A DNA stretch of 64,000 nt from Methanococcoides alaskense (GTDB lineage: Archaea; Halobacteriota; Methanosarcinia; Methanosarcinales; Methanosarcinaceae), in assembly GCF_031454185.1 (NCBI RefSeq), contig NZ_JAVDQI010000002.1:248001-312000 (forward strand). Direction: 5' to 3'. A program made the translations under genes and the position numbers. The notes under the pieces were generated by a model. That model saw only the letters and a list, made by a program, of their open reading frames with translations. It was not told the DNA's origin and did not search any database. Of the stretch, positions 32,514-41,653 are shown piece after piece. The first letter of the stretch is position 1. Every line of letters begins with the position of its first letter.

Positions 32514-33794
32514 ATGACAGAAACGATCGACGATAAGCCAAGAAGCAATGATTATAGCTTCAGTGGCATTGGTAATGGGGATATTGTTTCCGAAAGCGAT
32601 GAGGATTTTTCAAAATATCTGCTGGATCGGATGAAGCAGCTTGAATCGCGAAACAATCTCCTGAAAGAACAATGTGAACAGATAGAATCCGATAAGCGCT
32701 ATATCGAATCACAAAAACTCAAGTATGAACGTGAGACGCACCGCCTTCAGTCAGAAATTGATAGGTTAAAGTCTCCTCCACTTGTGGTTGCGAGTATAGT
32801 GGATATGTTTGATGGCGATAAAGCTCTGATCAGGAGCAGTACAGGTCCTCAGTTCCTTGTGAAAGTTTCACAGGACCTCGATGATGGTGGTCAGCTTGTT
32901 CCGGGGGTCAGGGTGGGGTTGAACCAGCAGACTCTGGCAGTTGTCGACATCATTCCTGAATCAGACGAACCGCTTATCACGGCTATGGAGGTTATCGACT
33001 CACAGGAAGTAGACTATTCGGAGATAGGTGGTCTGGACCAACAGATAATGGAGATAAGTGAATCTGTCGAATTGCCGATCACAAAACCGGAAGTTTTTGA
33101 ACGCATTGGTATAACCCCTCCCAAAGGGGTCCTGCTTTTCGGACCACCTGGCACGGGAAAGACATTGCTTGCCAAAGCGGTGGCGCATAGGACGAATGCC
33201 ACTTTCATAAGGGTGGTGGGTTCTGAACTTGTACAGAAATATATTGGCGATGGCGCAAAGCTTGTTCGTGATATCTTCGAGATGGCAAGGAAGAAAGCAC
33301 CTGCAATCATCTTTATCGATGAGCTGGATGCGATCGCAGCGACACGTCTGGAAGATACGAACGGTGCGGATAGGGAAGTTCAAAGGACCCTTATGCAACT
33401 TCTTGCTGAGATGGATGGCTTTGACAACAGGGGTGACGTACGCATAATTGCTGCCACCAACAGAGCGGATGTGCTCGACCCGGCAATTGTAAGGCCGGGA
33501 AGGCTTGACCGTATCATCGAGATACCATTGCCTGATAAGGATGGTCGTGAAACGATCTTCCGTATCCATACAGAGAGGCTTAACATCGGCAGCGATGTAG
33601 ATGTCAAAAAGCTGTCAGATCTTACAGAAGGGGCAAGTGGTGCCGATATAGGGGCCATAGTCATGGAAGCTGGAATGCTTGCTGTACGCAATGATAGTGA
33701 CCACATAGGCATGTCTGACCTGCTTGATGCAGTTACAAAGGTCATGGTCCCCAAAGCGAACAATGTCGATCATTCGGAGAACATGTTCTGGTGA
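32514..33794 (+). CDS. pan: Proteasome-activating nucleotidase PAN
   Basis: 426 residues. N-terminal coiled coil about residues 35-85, OB domain around 90-150, then the AAA domain with FGPPGTGKTLLAKAVA, IIFIDELDAIAATR, second region of homology ATNRADVLDPAIVRPGRLDR. It unfolds proteins for the 20S proteasome. The C-terminus is ENMFW: hydrophobic-Phe-X instead of the usual hydrophobic-Tyr-X gate-opening motif. DUF99 follows after 18 bases. Confidence 0.93.
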   Translation: MTETIDDKPRSNDYSFSGIGNGDIVSESDEDFSKYLLDRMKQLESRNNLLKEQCEQIESDKRYIESQKLKYERETHRLQSEIDRLKSPPLVVASIVDMFDGDKALIRSSTGPQFLVKVSQDLDDGGQLVPGVRVGLNQQTLAVVDIIPESDEPLITAMEVIDSQEVDYSEIGGLDQQIMEISESVELPITKPEVFERIGITPPKGVLLFGPPGTGKTLLAKAVAHRTNATFIRVVGSELVQKYIGDGAKLVRDIFEMARKKAPAIIFIDELDAIAATRLEDTNGADREVQRTLMQLLAEMDGFDNRGDVRIIAATNRADVLDPAIVRPGRLDRIIEIPLPDKDGRETIFRIHTERLNIGSDVDVKKLSDLTEGASGADIGAIVMEAGMLAVRNDSDHIGMSDLLDAVTKVMVPKANNVDHSENMFW

Positions 33795-33812
33795 GCAAAA
33801 GGTCGTGTTGCA

Positions 33813-34397
33813 TTGGCATTTCATATCAAGCCTGAGATCAGGATACTTGGTATCGATGATTCAGCATTGATAAGTGATGATATTCTGATAGTGGGAGCTT
33901 TCTTTCGTGGCGGGCAATGGCTTGATGGCGTGATGCGTTCCAGCATCCGTCGTGATGGTATGGACGCTACGGAAAGGATAGCTAAGATGGTGACCTCAAG
34001 CAAACACTATGGTCAGATAAAAGTGATAATGCTTGATGGTGTGACATATGGTGGTTTCAATCCGGTTGACATCGTCAGTCTGTATGAAGGAACTGAAATA
34101 CCTGTCATCGTCATAATGCGTGAGGTCCCTGACCTTGAAAAAATAAAAGATGCCCTGTCAAATCTTCCTGATCCTGAAGAGAGGTCTCGGATCATACTCA
34201 GGGCAGGTGCAATTACAAGAGTGGTCTCAAAAGACCTTTTGAATCCTATATTCATTCAGTGTGCCGGTATCGATACTGAAAAAGCAGGTGAGGTCGTACG
34301 TTTGTCTTCAACAAGGGGCAATGTTCCTGAACCTCTCAGAGTGGCACACATGATCGCCACAGGTATTATCTGTGGCGAATCACGCGGCAAGGCCTGA
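33813..34397 (+). CDS. DUF99 family protein (endonuclease V-like fold)
   Basis: 194 residues from a TTG. Opening segment KPEIRILGIDDSALISDD and IMLDGVTYGGFNPVDI are typical of DUF99, an archaeal family with a fold like endonuclease V; activity unproven. Probably transcribed with pan, and converges on glmM with two bases between stops. Confidence 0.85.
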   Translation: MAFHIKPEIRILGIDDSALISDDILIVGAFFRGGQWLDGVMRSSIRRDGMDATERIAKMVTSSKHYGQIKVIMLDGVTYGGFNPVDIVSLYEGTEIPVIVIMREVPDLEKIKDALSNLPDPEERSRIILRAGAITRVVSKDLLNPIFIQCAGIDTEKAGEVVRLSSTRGNVPEPLRVAHMIATGIICGESRGKA

Positions 34398-34399
34398 TC

Positions 34400-35746
34400 T
34401 CATTTTTGCATGCAATTGTCTGTTAGCTTTACACCTTCTTCCATAAGGGTCTCAGCTCTGTCCAGTGTCTTTGCTTCTGCAAATATCCTTATGATAGGTT
34501 CAGTCCCTGATGGGCGTATAAGCATCCAGCCGTCGTTGTGCCATATCTTTACACCATCGGTAGTATCTACCTCCATTTCTCCTCCGACCACGCTTTCTTT
34601 TATCTTCTCCATGGTGGTGTCGAGGTCACTGCAATGGACCTTCGTCTTTGAGTTGAAATATGTCGGTACGTTCTCTGCAAGGTGTGAGAGCTTCCTGCCC
34701 GAGGCCATTATCTCAAGAAGTTTTGCACATGCCATGGCTCCATCGCGGCAATATTGGTGTTCCGGGAAAATAAGTCCTCCGTTACCCTCTCCTCCGAACA
34801 CTGCACCTATTTCCATCATCTTTCTCGCGACATTGATGGAACCGACAGCCGTCCAGTGAAGTTTAACTCCTGCTTCCTCTGCCACATCCAGCATGCGCTG
34901 TGATGAGCTGACAGGTGTGACGAGGTCTCCTTTCTTGTCTTCGAGGATGCACTTAGCCATCATCGCCAAAAGGACCTCTTCATCGATGAAATTCCCGTTC
35001 TCATCAAAGAACACCGCCCTGTCCGCATCTCCGTCCTGGGCAACACCCATGTCCGCACCCCTACTTTTCACAATATCGGAAAGCTCGGTCAGGACATCTT
35101 CGGTAGGTTCTGGATTGCGCCATGGGAACGTTCCGTCTATCTGGGCGTTGAGTGCCATTACCTCACATCCAAGTTTCTGGAGCAGGAAAGGCAATGTCAA
35201 AGAGCCGGCACCGCAACCGGTATCCACCACTACCTTGAAGCGCTTTTCACGTATGCTTTCCGCATCCACGGAATTGATAATGGCATTGATATATTGTTCA
35301 TTTGCGTTCGTATCTTTGAAGAGGTCGCCCGTCCTTTCCCAGCTGGCTGCTGCGAAATCCTTTGACATGTAGATCTTTTCGACCTCTTTCTCTCCTTCCC
35401 TTGAGAACTCGCTTCCGTCTCCGGCAACCAGTTTAATTCCGTTGTACTCCCTTGGGTTATGTGATGCGGTGACACCAATACCTGCATCGGCATGTTCTCT
35501 TACATAATATTGGATAGCCGGTATCGGTGCTATGCCGATATCAATTACAGTAACACCTGTGGACAACGCACCGGCGATAGCAGCCGATTTCAGCATGTCT
35601 CCTGATTTGCGGGTATCTCTCCCGACAACGACTGTACCCTTTGAACCCATATATGTCCCAAGGCTCTTTGCGACATCTATCGCAAGCTGTGGTGTGATAT
35701 ATTCGTTAGCGATCCCTCTTACTCCGTTAGTTCCAAAAAAACCCAT
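34400..35746 (-). CDS. glmM: Phosphoglucosamine mutase / phosphohexomutase
   Basis: 448 residues from MGFFGTNGVRGIANEY, the expected start, with GGAGAT before it; an in-frame ATG 22 codons upstream adds sequence unlike the family. The catalytic serine is in VTASHNPREYNG, the metal loop in DGDADRAVFFD, sugar-binding GGEGNGGLIFPEH and phosphate-binding RPSGTEPIIRI. It converts glucosamine-6-P to glucosamine-1-P or acts on related hexose phosphates. Confidence 0.88.
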   Translation of the reverse strand: MGFFGTNGVRGIANEYITPQLAIDVAKSLGTYMGSKGTVVVGRDTRKSGDMLKSAAIAGALSTGVTVIDIGIAPIPAIQYYVREHADAGIGVTASHNPREYNGIKLVAGDGSEFSREGEKEVEKIYMSKDFAAASWERTGDLFKDTNANEQYINAIINSVDAESIREKRFKVVVDTGCGAGSLTLPFLLQKLGCEVMALNAQIDGTFPWRNPEPTEDVLTELSDIVKSRGADMGVAQDGDADRAVFFDENGNFIDEEVLLAMMAKCILEDKKGDLVTPVSSSQRMLDVAEEAGVKLHWTAVGSINVARKMMEIGAVFGGEGNGGLIFPEHQYCRDGAMACAKLLEIMASGRKLSHLAENVPTYFNSKTKVHCSDLDTTMEKIKESVVGGEMEVDTTDGVKIWHNDGWMLIRPSGTEPIIRIFAEAKTLDRAETLMEEGVKLTDNCMQK

Positions 35747-35835
35747 TTTGTATCTCCTCTTCAAATATTTTACTAGTATGGTCGCTGAATCTATTTTATA
35801 TTTTTGAGACATTCACTTGACCAAGTTTAAATTAT

Positions 35836-36150
35836 ATGAGTTCTAATCTATTCAGCATGATGATGCGTGAAAAAGGCAAACTGGTCATTTGGCCTGCAAA
35901 TCTGGACAAATCCCGATCACGGAAAGGTGGTAGGATAATTTCCAGAAAGAGCTCTCTTGAAGCTCCGTTACTCAGGGAATTGACAGCAGCAGCTGAGAAA
36001 TTGAACCTGAACCCTGAAGTGGAAGCTGATAAAAAGTATCCCCGTACATGGTGGGAATCAAGCGGTCGTATCCTTGTGGATAACAATGAAGCTAAGACCA
36101 TGGTCGCAAGAAAGATCGCAAAGGCCATCAAGGGAGCGCGTGGTGGCTGA
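35836..36150 (+). CDS. srp19: Signal recognition particle 19 kDa protein
   Basis: 104 residues. LVIWPANLDKSRSRKGGRII near the start and RTWWESSGRILVD are characteristic of SRP19. It binds 7S RNA and primes SRP54 loading. The Sec61-beta gene is just downstream on the opposite strand. Confidence 0.92.
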   Translation: MSSNLFSMMMREKGKLVIWPANLDKSRSRKGGRIISRKSSLEAPLLRELTAAAEKLNLNPEVEADKKYPRTWWESSGRILVDNNEAKTMVARKIAKAIKGARGG

Positions 36151-36298
36151 TCATCGGATCAGGTTCACTGCCTTTTTAATCTTTAAATTTAGTTAAAAAT
36201 TATTTATGCTCTTTTAAATACGATAGTCTCAACTCTCTCTGAAGAGAACTAATCAGTGATTATGAAAAAGAACGAATTCAAAAAAAGATCTTATCAGG

Positions 36299-36475
36299 TT
36301 AGGGCCAGAGGCCAAAACCTGCGCTAAGTGCAAGGATAACGATGCCGCAAATTGCGCCAAAGATGAAGACGGTCCTTGGTTGTACGTGAACAGCTCTTTT
36401 ATCCGCATCATAGTACGTCATAAGACCTGCAGATGACATCAATCCACTTCCACTTGTTTTCTTCTTTTCTGCCAT
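36299..36475 (-). CDS. secG: Preprotein translocase subunit Sec61-beta (SecG)
   Basis: A 58-residue protein easily missed because of size. It starts MAEKKKTSGSGLMSSAGLMT, followed by YYDADKRAVHVQPRTV, the conserved Sec61-beta segment, then one C-terminal membrane helix (FIFGAICGIVILALSAGFGL). This N-cytoplasmic, single-helix layout is typical of archaeal Sec61-beta. mtnA lies upstream on the same strand, its stop 42 bases from this start. Confidence 0.9.
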   Translation of the reverse strand: MAEKKKTSGSGLMSSAGLMTYYDADKRAVHVQPRTVFIFGAICGIVILALSAGFGLWP

Positions 36476-36517
36476 AGTTCCTCAATTAGTTCTTTAAATT
36501 TTTAAGCTTTGTGCCCG

Positions 36518-37537
36518 TTACATCAATATCTCATCAATAAGAACAGGTGGTTCAAATATGCCCTTTTCAGTAATAAGTGCTGTGATGTTCTCCATGGGAG
36601 TTGCATCAAAGGCCGGATTATAAACATCCACATTCTTAGGTGCTATCTGGACATCACCAATATATCGTAACTCGTCCGCATCTCTCTGTTCTATTGTCAC
36701 GGTATCCTCCCAGCCATTAGGATCAAAGGTCGAGACCGGTGCTGCAACATAGAAAGGTATCTCATGTTCCCTTGCTACGATGGAATGGGTGTAGGTCCCT
36801 ATCTTATTGAAAACAACGTCCTGTGTTATCCTGTCGGCGCCCACTATCATCTTATCGACCATTCCATGTCTCATTACATGCCCTGACATGGAATCGGTTA
36901 TCAGCTTTACCGGAATTTTATCCTGCATAAGTTCCCATGTGGTTATACGGCCGCCCTGGTTCAGGGGTCTTGTCTCACAGGCTATGACACTGATCTCCTT
37001 CCCTTTCTCAACTGCCGATCGAATTACTCCCAGGGCAGTCCCCCAATCAACACAAGCCATTCTTCCTGCATTGCAGTGTGTCATCACAGTGTCGCCGTCA
37101 TCCAGCAACTTCTGTCCATACTTTCCTATGGCCTTGTTTATCTCCACATCTTCGTCTGCTATCCTGATCGCCTCGAAGACAACGATGTCCTTGATGCTTT
37201 CAAGATCGTAGGAATCTTCTGTGGCCTTTAAGACCCTGTTCACGGCCCATGCAAGATTAACTGCTGTCGGGCGTGTGGCTATGAGAGTGGAAGCAGCTAC
37301 TTTCAGGTCATTGAGCAGCTTTTCCATTGAGTCCGCACTGCTAAGTGTGACCGCAAGTGCCATTCCAAACCCTCCTGCGGCTGCAAGTGCCGGAGCACCT
37401 CTTACCCGGAGGGACCTTATAGCTTCACAAAGGGAAGCAAGGTTCTTACATTCAATGACATTAAGTTCTACTGGCAGTAATGTCTGATCGATCATCACGA
37501 CACTTTTGGATTCATCGTTCCAGTCTATTGTTCTCAT
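36518..37537 (-). CDS. mtnA: S-methyl-5-thioribose-1-phosphate isomerase (eIF2B-like)
   Basis: 339 residues from MRTIDWNDESKSVVM. Family motifs: RGAPALAAAGGFGMALAV, HCNAGRMACVDWGTALGV with the proposed catalytic Cys region, and VGADRITQDVVFNKIGTY with the catalytic Asp. It works in methionine salvage; archaeal members may act on related ribose-1-phosphates, so the substrate is not certain. Confidence 0.88.
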   Translation of the reverse strand: MRTIDWNDESKSVVMIDQTLLPVELNVIECKNLASLCEAIRSLRVRGAPALAAAGGFGMALAVTLSSADSMEKLLNDLKVAASTLIATRPTAVNLAWAVNRVLKATEDSYDLESIKDIVVFEAIRIADEDVEINKAIGKYGQKLLDDGDTVMTHCNAGRMACVDWGTALGVIRSAVEKGKEISVIACETRPLNQGGRITTWELMQDKIPVKLITDSMSGHVMRHGMVDKMIVGADRITQDVVFNKIGTYTHSIVAREHEIPFYVAAPVSTFDPNGWEDTVTIEQRDADELRYIGDVQIAPKNVDVYNPAFDATPMENITALITEKGIFEPPVLIDEILM

Positions 37538-37655
37538 GTGGATCACTCAAGACCTTAACGAAGTTTCCGAATAAAAAAGTATTCAAGCTTGGACGTTTGT
37601 TCTGAATGGTCCATGCTTCTTCGCTCGGATTTCTTCTGTTACTTACCACACTTCA

Positions 37656-37663
37656 TTTATATA
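37656..37663 (+). promoter_or_regulatory. Promoter (TATA box) of the HD hydrolase gene
   Basis: TTTATATA. The expected transcript start is near 37685, two bases from the ATG at 37687, so the mRNA is probably leaderless. This also argues against longer in-frame starts upstream. Confidence 0.55.
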
Positions 37664-37686
37664 TCTCAGCTGACCTATTATCTCTG

Positions 37687-39537
37687 ATGACAAAAACTCT
37701 GGTAGTTCACGATCCAGTTCATAAGACCATCATCCTCTCTGAATTGGAACAGCTTCTTATCGGTACGCCTCAACTTCAAAGACTTCGTGGCATTCAGCAG
37801 CTTGGTCTTGCCGATGTAGTATTTCCGGGTGCGAACCACTCCCGTTTTGAACATAGTCTTGGAACAATGCATACGGCAGCTCTTCTGGGCAGGTCGGTAG
37901 GACTCGACAATGAAGATATTATGAAACTAAGGCTTGCAGGCCTTCTTCACGATGTAGGTCATTCCGCTTTTTCACATGCTGTGGAAAGTGTATTGAAAAG
38001 GGATCCTGCGATACAGCTAAAGATGTGTGAGAATTGTTTTGTTGATCATGAAGCTTTTACAAAATATATCATATCAGAGGTAATTCCTGAGGACAACATA
38101 ATTGCGAGATATGTTCGTGATGAACTGGGGTATGATCCCTTTGAGTTCTTCAATGAGGTGTCGAAGATCGCTACGGGTGATCTATCCATTGAAAAGCCCT
38201 ATCTTTCTCAGTTGATTTCAGGGGATATAGATGCTGATCGTATCGATTTTTTACTTCGCGATTCTTACCATACAGGGGTATCCCTCGGGCTTATTGATGT
38301 CGATCAGATAATGCAAAGTCTGTGCATTGTGAATGATAATGTGGTGTTCGGTTCTCCTGGCTCGGGTAGTTTTGATGAGGAACTTACATTGGCAGCAGCG
38401 GAATCGATGCTTATCGCACGTTCTCATCATTATACTGCGATCATTCATCATCCTCGTACTCAAGCTGTCAGGGTCATGCTTCTTTATGCGCTGGAGATGA
38501 CCCTTCAGCAGCAGAAGGAGTTATTTGGGGATGAGGCCGTTGGAAATATGGTCGCGGATTTCTTTACTACCTATAATGATGCAGATCTGCTGAATTTTAT
38601 CAATGCGAAGGGGGGTGAGGTGGCAAGGGGTCTGTTGCAGGATATTCGTGATGGGCAGATCTATGTTCCGGTTGCCCGGTCCAATCAGAAGACGCTATTT
38701 CCGGGTACAAGGATGGCACTTTCGACCATTGCACGCAGTGGCAAGGCTACAAGGATGTTCGAAAATGAGCTGGAAAAGAGGTTGGGGGATGTGCTTGTCG
38801 ATCTGAGCATCGCAACGGGGGTCCCTAAAAGTGCCAGGGTGATGGTTGGCGGGAGCGAGAATTTCTTCTACGATGAGTCTGCTCTGGCAAACGGTCTGGT
38901 CCGTGCGATATCCCGGCAGATGTCATTGACCGTTTTCACTCATCCCGATGTTGCCATTACCTCGGAACTCTCTTCTGCCCAGGTGGTAATGCATGATATT
39001 GTGGATGACCTCTCGCCGAAACTGCTTCATTTCATCAGGGGGGAGCAGTACCTTCCCATAGAGGGCTTGATCCTTCTTCTTTATGCTATTCATGAAATGT
39101 TCGAGGAAGTCCACGATGGCTTTGTCTCTATCCCGCGTATAAGGAACATCACCTGGTTGTACAAGAAGGTTGCATTTTTCACAGAGGACATCAGGTTAAA
39201 ATACCTGTTCGACTATGAGTTCCACACAAGATATGGTTTCCTTTACAGCAACAAGGTCTATGAGGACATTCAGTTGCTGGTAGCTATGGGGATCGTGGAT
39301 GAGGACCTGCGTTATTTTGAGAAGGATGGCAGGTTCAGGCAGCGGTATGAATATGTGTTGACAGATGCAGGTGTGCAATATGCGGCAGATCTTGTTGATC
39401 CCTATCAACGTGATTATAAAATAATCACTTCCGATCTTACAATGAACAAACATTCCATTCCCCGTGATATCGTTACAATGCCATTGGCAAGATTTCAGAG
39501 CGATCGGGAAAAGAGAACATCAGGTGCGAAAAAATGA
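37687..39537 (+). CDS. HD-domain phosphohydrolase (SAMHD1/dNTPase-like)
   Basis: 616 residues from MTKTLVVHDPVHKTI. The metal site is spread as HSRFEHSLGTMH, LLHDVGHSAFSHAVE and DIDADRIDFLLRDSYHTG, as in dNTP triphosphohydrolases and archaeal relatives. The C-terminal 200 residues are not recognised. Overlaps trmI by four bases (ATGA), indicating coupling. Confidence 0.82.
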   Translation: MTKTLVVHDPVHKTIILSELEQLLIGTPQLQRLRGIQQLGLADVVFPGANHSRFEHSLGTMHTAALLGRSVGLDNEDIMKLRLAGLLHDVGHSAFSHAVESVLKRDPAIQLKMCENCFVDHEAFTKYIISEVIPEDNIIARYVRDELGYDPFEFFNEVSKIATGDLSIEKPYLSQLISGDIDADRIDFLLRDSYHTGVSLGLIDVDQIMQSLCIVNDNVVFGSPGSGSFDEELTLAAAESMLIARSHHYTAIIHHPRTQAVRVMLLYALEMTLQQQKELFGDEAVGNMVADFFTTYNDADLLNFINAKGGEVARGLLQDIRDGQIYVPVARSNQKTLFPGTRMALSTIARSGKATRMFENELEKRLGDVLVDLSIATGVPKSARVMVGGSENFFYDESALANGLVRAISRQMSLTVFTHPDVAITSELSSAQVVMHDIVDDLSPKLLHFIRGEQYLPIEGLILLLYAIHEMFEEVHDGFVSIPRIRNITWLYKKVAFFTEDIRLKYLFDYEFHTRYGFLYSNKVYEDIQLLVAMGIVDEDLRYFEKDGRFRQRYEYVLTDAGVQYAADLVDPYQRDYKIITSDLTMNKHSIPRDIVTMPLARFQSDREKRTSGAKK

Positions 39538-40286
39538 AATTAGGCGAGATAGTGCTGTTAAAGACCAGCCATAAGGGTAAGATCAGAGAATTTATCACAT
39601 CGGTATCTGATGAGAAGTTCCACTCGGATTTTGGCATGATAGAAATGTCAGAGTTGCTGGAAAAGAACGAAGGGGATACGGTGGAATCTCATATGGGCCA
39701 GACCTTTGTCATCCAGCTTCCAAGGATGCCGGATTTCTTCAGGCATGCAAAACGTACTGGAACGCCTATCATGCCCAAGGATATTGGTATGATATTGGGC
39801 TATACCGGTCTCAACAAGAACGATACTGTACTTGATGCCGGCACAGGCTCCGGTATTCTTGCCATGTATCTGGGCTCTATTGCAAAAAGGGTGCTCAGTT
39901 TTGAGGTAAGGGATGATTTCGCGGAGGTTGCTCGTGAAAATATCCGACGTGCAGGTCTCGATAATGTGGAAGTGCGATGCGGTAATATCGTTGATGAAGT
40001 TAAGGAACTCGATGAGAAATTCGATATTGTGACGCTTGATACCATCGATTCAGCGACAATTGTGCCTTATATTCCTTCTATACTGAATCCCGGTGGTTTT
40101 CTTGTCACGTATTCGCCTTTCCTGGAACAGACGGCACAGATCAGAAAAGCAATAGCTGAGATTGATTTCTTTGAGGTGAGGACGATTGAATGTATCGAAC
40201 GTGCAATGTCCTTTTCAGATCGTGGTACACGTCCTTCAACATCCAGGGTCGGGCATACCGGATATATCACCATTGCCAGATTGTGA
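39534..40286 (+). CDS. trmI: tRNA (adenine-N1)-methyltransferase TrmI-like
   Basis: 250 residues. An N-terminal beta domain, then the SAM-binding VLDAGTGSGILAMYLG, and family segments RMPDFFRHAKRTGTPIMPKD and DTIDSATIVPYIPSILNPGG. Archaeal TrmI methylates A57/A58 in the T loop. Co-transcribed with the HD hydrolase. Ends six bases from convergent radB. Confidence 0.87.
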   Translation: MKLGEIVLLKTSHKGKIREFITSVSDEKFHSDFGMIEMSELLEKNEGDTVESHMGQTFVIQLPRMPDFFRHAKRTGTPIMPKDIGMILGYTGLNKNDTVLDAGTGSGILAMYLGSIAKRVLSFEVRDDFAEVARENIRRAGLDNVEVRCGNIVDEVKELDEKFDIVTLDTIDSATIVPYIPSILNPGGFLVTYSPFLEQTAQIRKAIAEIDFFEVRTIECIERAMSFSDRGTRPSTSRVGHTGYITIARL

Positions 40287-40291
40287 GGATA

Positions 40292-40969
40292 TTATCTGAC
40301 CCCATCTGCGGTTATGGTGAATTCGCAGGTGGTTCCTTCCGGGCGGGATCGATGTTTCCATATCTTTGCTCTGCGTCTTCCCGTTCCGGTCTTCTCAAAC
40401 TGAATTATTGTTTTCGAGATATGCTCAAGACTACTGCCGCCTATTGGTTTTAATGAATTTGATTTGATGTCTGAATAGACCTGATTGGTTATGACCACAA
40501 CTATGTCGCGTTTTCGTGCGAGACTGTGGAGGAATCCTATCTGATTTGAGAGCTCTCTTCTGGTCCTTATGCTTGAATCCTCATCATCAAGTTCGAACCT
40601 ATAATATGCTGTTGCAGAGTCAACAATAATGACCCCGACGTTCTCTGTGCTTATCTTCTCGGTTTCCCTGACCGCAGAATACTGCTCTTCAAAGCTATGG
40701 GGCTCAAAAATGATTATGTCCTGGGCGATCTTTCTTGCGTTCTCGCCGGCTATCTGTTTGAATCGATCTGCAGAGAGGCCTTCGGTATCGATGAATATTG
40801 CTTTTTTCCCTTTCTTAACACATTCGATGGCAAGTTGCAGACAAATATTGGTCTTTCCGCTACCTGCTTCTCCGAATATCTGAGTAACGACCCCTGATTC
40901 GAAACCGCCTCCCAGGAGCTCATCTAGAGGCTTGCAGCTTGATGGTAACTGTTCTTTTATTGTCTTCAC
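40292..40969 (-). CDS. radB: DNA repair and recombination protein RadB
   Basis: 225 residues, RecA core without the HhH N-terminal domain of RadA. Walker A GEAGSGKTNICLQLA, Walker B VGVIIVDSATAYYR. The length and opening SCKPLDELLGGGFESGVV match RadB, an accessory recombinase paralog in euryarchaea. Its upstream region is shared with the nrd operon. Confidence 0.9.
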   Translation of the reverse strand: MKTIKEQLPSSCKPLDELLGGGFESGVVTQIFGEAGSGKTNICLQLAIECVKKGKKAIFIDTEGLSADRFKQIAGENARKIAQDIIIFEPHSFEEQYSAVRETEKISTENVGVIIVDSATAYYRFELDDEDSSIRTRRELSNQIGFLHSLARKRDIVVVITNQVYSDIKSNSLKPIGGSSLEHISKTIIQFEKTGTGRRRAKIWKHRSRPEGTTCEFTITADGVR

Positions 40970-41073
40970 CTCGATATGGATTAACTGCTATTATGGAATT
41001 TATGATATACATCTTTTGGCAAAGGGATGTTCTCTTATGGTAGTTCTGTTATGTAGATTGTGTACTCCTCTTT

Positions 41074-41185
41074 AACAAATATGGTTATCTATTCGATATT
41101 ACATGTGGTAACAAACATGGTAATCAATAATTCAATTTTTTCATTATAATGATGAGTTATTCATGTATTCATTATCACATTTGTT
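41074..41185. repeat. Three copies of a 15-16 bp motif upstream of the nrd operon
   Basis: AACAAATATGGTTATC (41074-41089), AACAAACATGGTAATC (41110-41125) and, inverted, AACAAATGTGATAAT (41171-41185). Consensus AACAAAYRTGRTWAT. The first two are spaced 36 bases. They lie between radB and the nrd promoter and look like operators of an unknown regulator. Confidence 0.55.
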
Positions 41186-41268
41186 ACCAGTTATGATCTA
41201 TTAGTATCCAATCATGGGGGCAAAAAGCATTATTAAGTGAGAGGACTATAATGCTAATTTGCTCAAGT

Positions 41269-41353
41269 AGAGACCTTTCCCACATTATATGCGGGCTATT
41301 GGTGGCGTTTAATCATTTAATGCCTTCATGGGGAATGGATGTGAAAGGTCTCT
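41269..41353 (+). ncRNA. Structured 5' leader of the nrd operon (candidate regulatory RNA)
   Basis: AGAGACCTTT (41269-41278) pairs with AAAGGTCTCT (41344-41353). After a CC bulge, CACAT (41281-41285) pairs with ATGTG (41339-41343). Inside, GGCGTT (41304-41309) and AATGCC (41319-41324) form a hairpin. A TATA-like CTATAATG at 41247-41254 would start the transcript right at this stem. The GGAAGGATGAT ribosome site of the glutaredoxin gene follows about 23 bases after the stem. The pairing is seen; ligand or function unknown. Confidence 0.55.
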
Positions 41354-41388
41354 TGCTTACGTATTAAAATCTAATGGAAGGATGATCA

Positions 41389-41640
41389 ATGTCTGATATT
41401 ATAATTTATACAACGGAAACATGCCCGAAATGCGTTCAATTGAAAAATGTATTGAAGTCCAACAACGTAGCTTTCACTGAAGCGGACATGTCAACTCCTG
41501 AGTCCCTTACAGAACTACGCTTAAACGGTGTTTTCACTGTAACTGCTCCGGTATTACAGATAGATGATGACTTTCTTACGTATGAAGAGCTATTCAACAG
41601 TGATGGGGTCGATCTTGGATCACTGAAGAGTATATTATAA
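41389..41640 (+). CDS. Glutaredoxin-like redox protein (NrdH-type)
   Basis: 83 residues, thioredoxin fold with the redox motif TCPKC (residues about 11-15) and the conserved TAPVLQID cis-Pro loop. First gene of the nrd operon, so the likely electron donor for the anaerobic ribonucleotide reductase. Ribosome site GGAAGGATGAT. Thirteen bases separate it from nrdD. Confidence 0.85.
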   Translation: MSDIIIYTTETCPKCVQLKNVLKSNNVAFTEADMSTPESLTELRLNGVFTVTAPVLQIDDDFLTYEELFNSDGVDLGSLKSIL

Positions 41641-41653
41641 GGGATGTGGTCAT

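Noticed and set aside
34400..35812. Longer phosphohexomutase starting at 35812
   Set aside because: The first 22 residues do not fit the family, while a GGAGAT site precedes the internal ATG that gives MGFFGTNGVRG.
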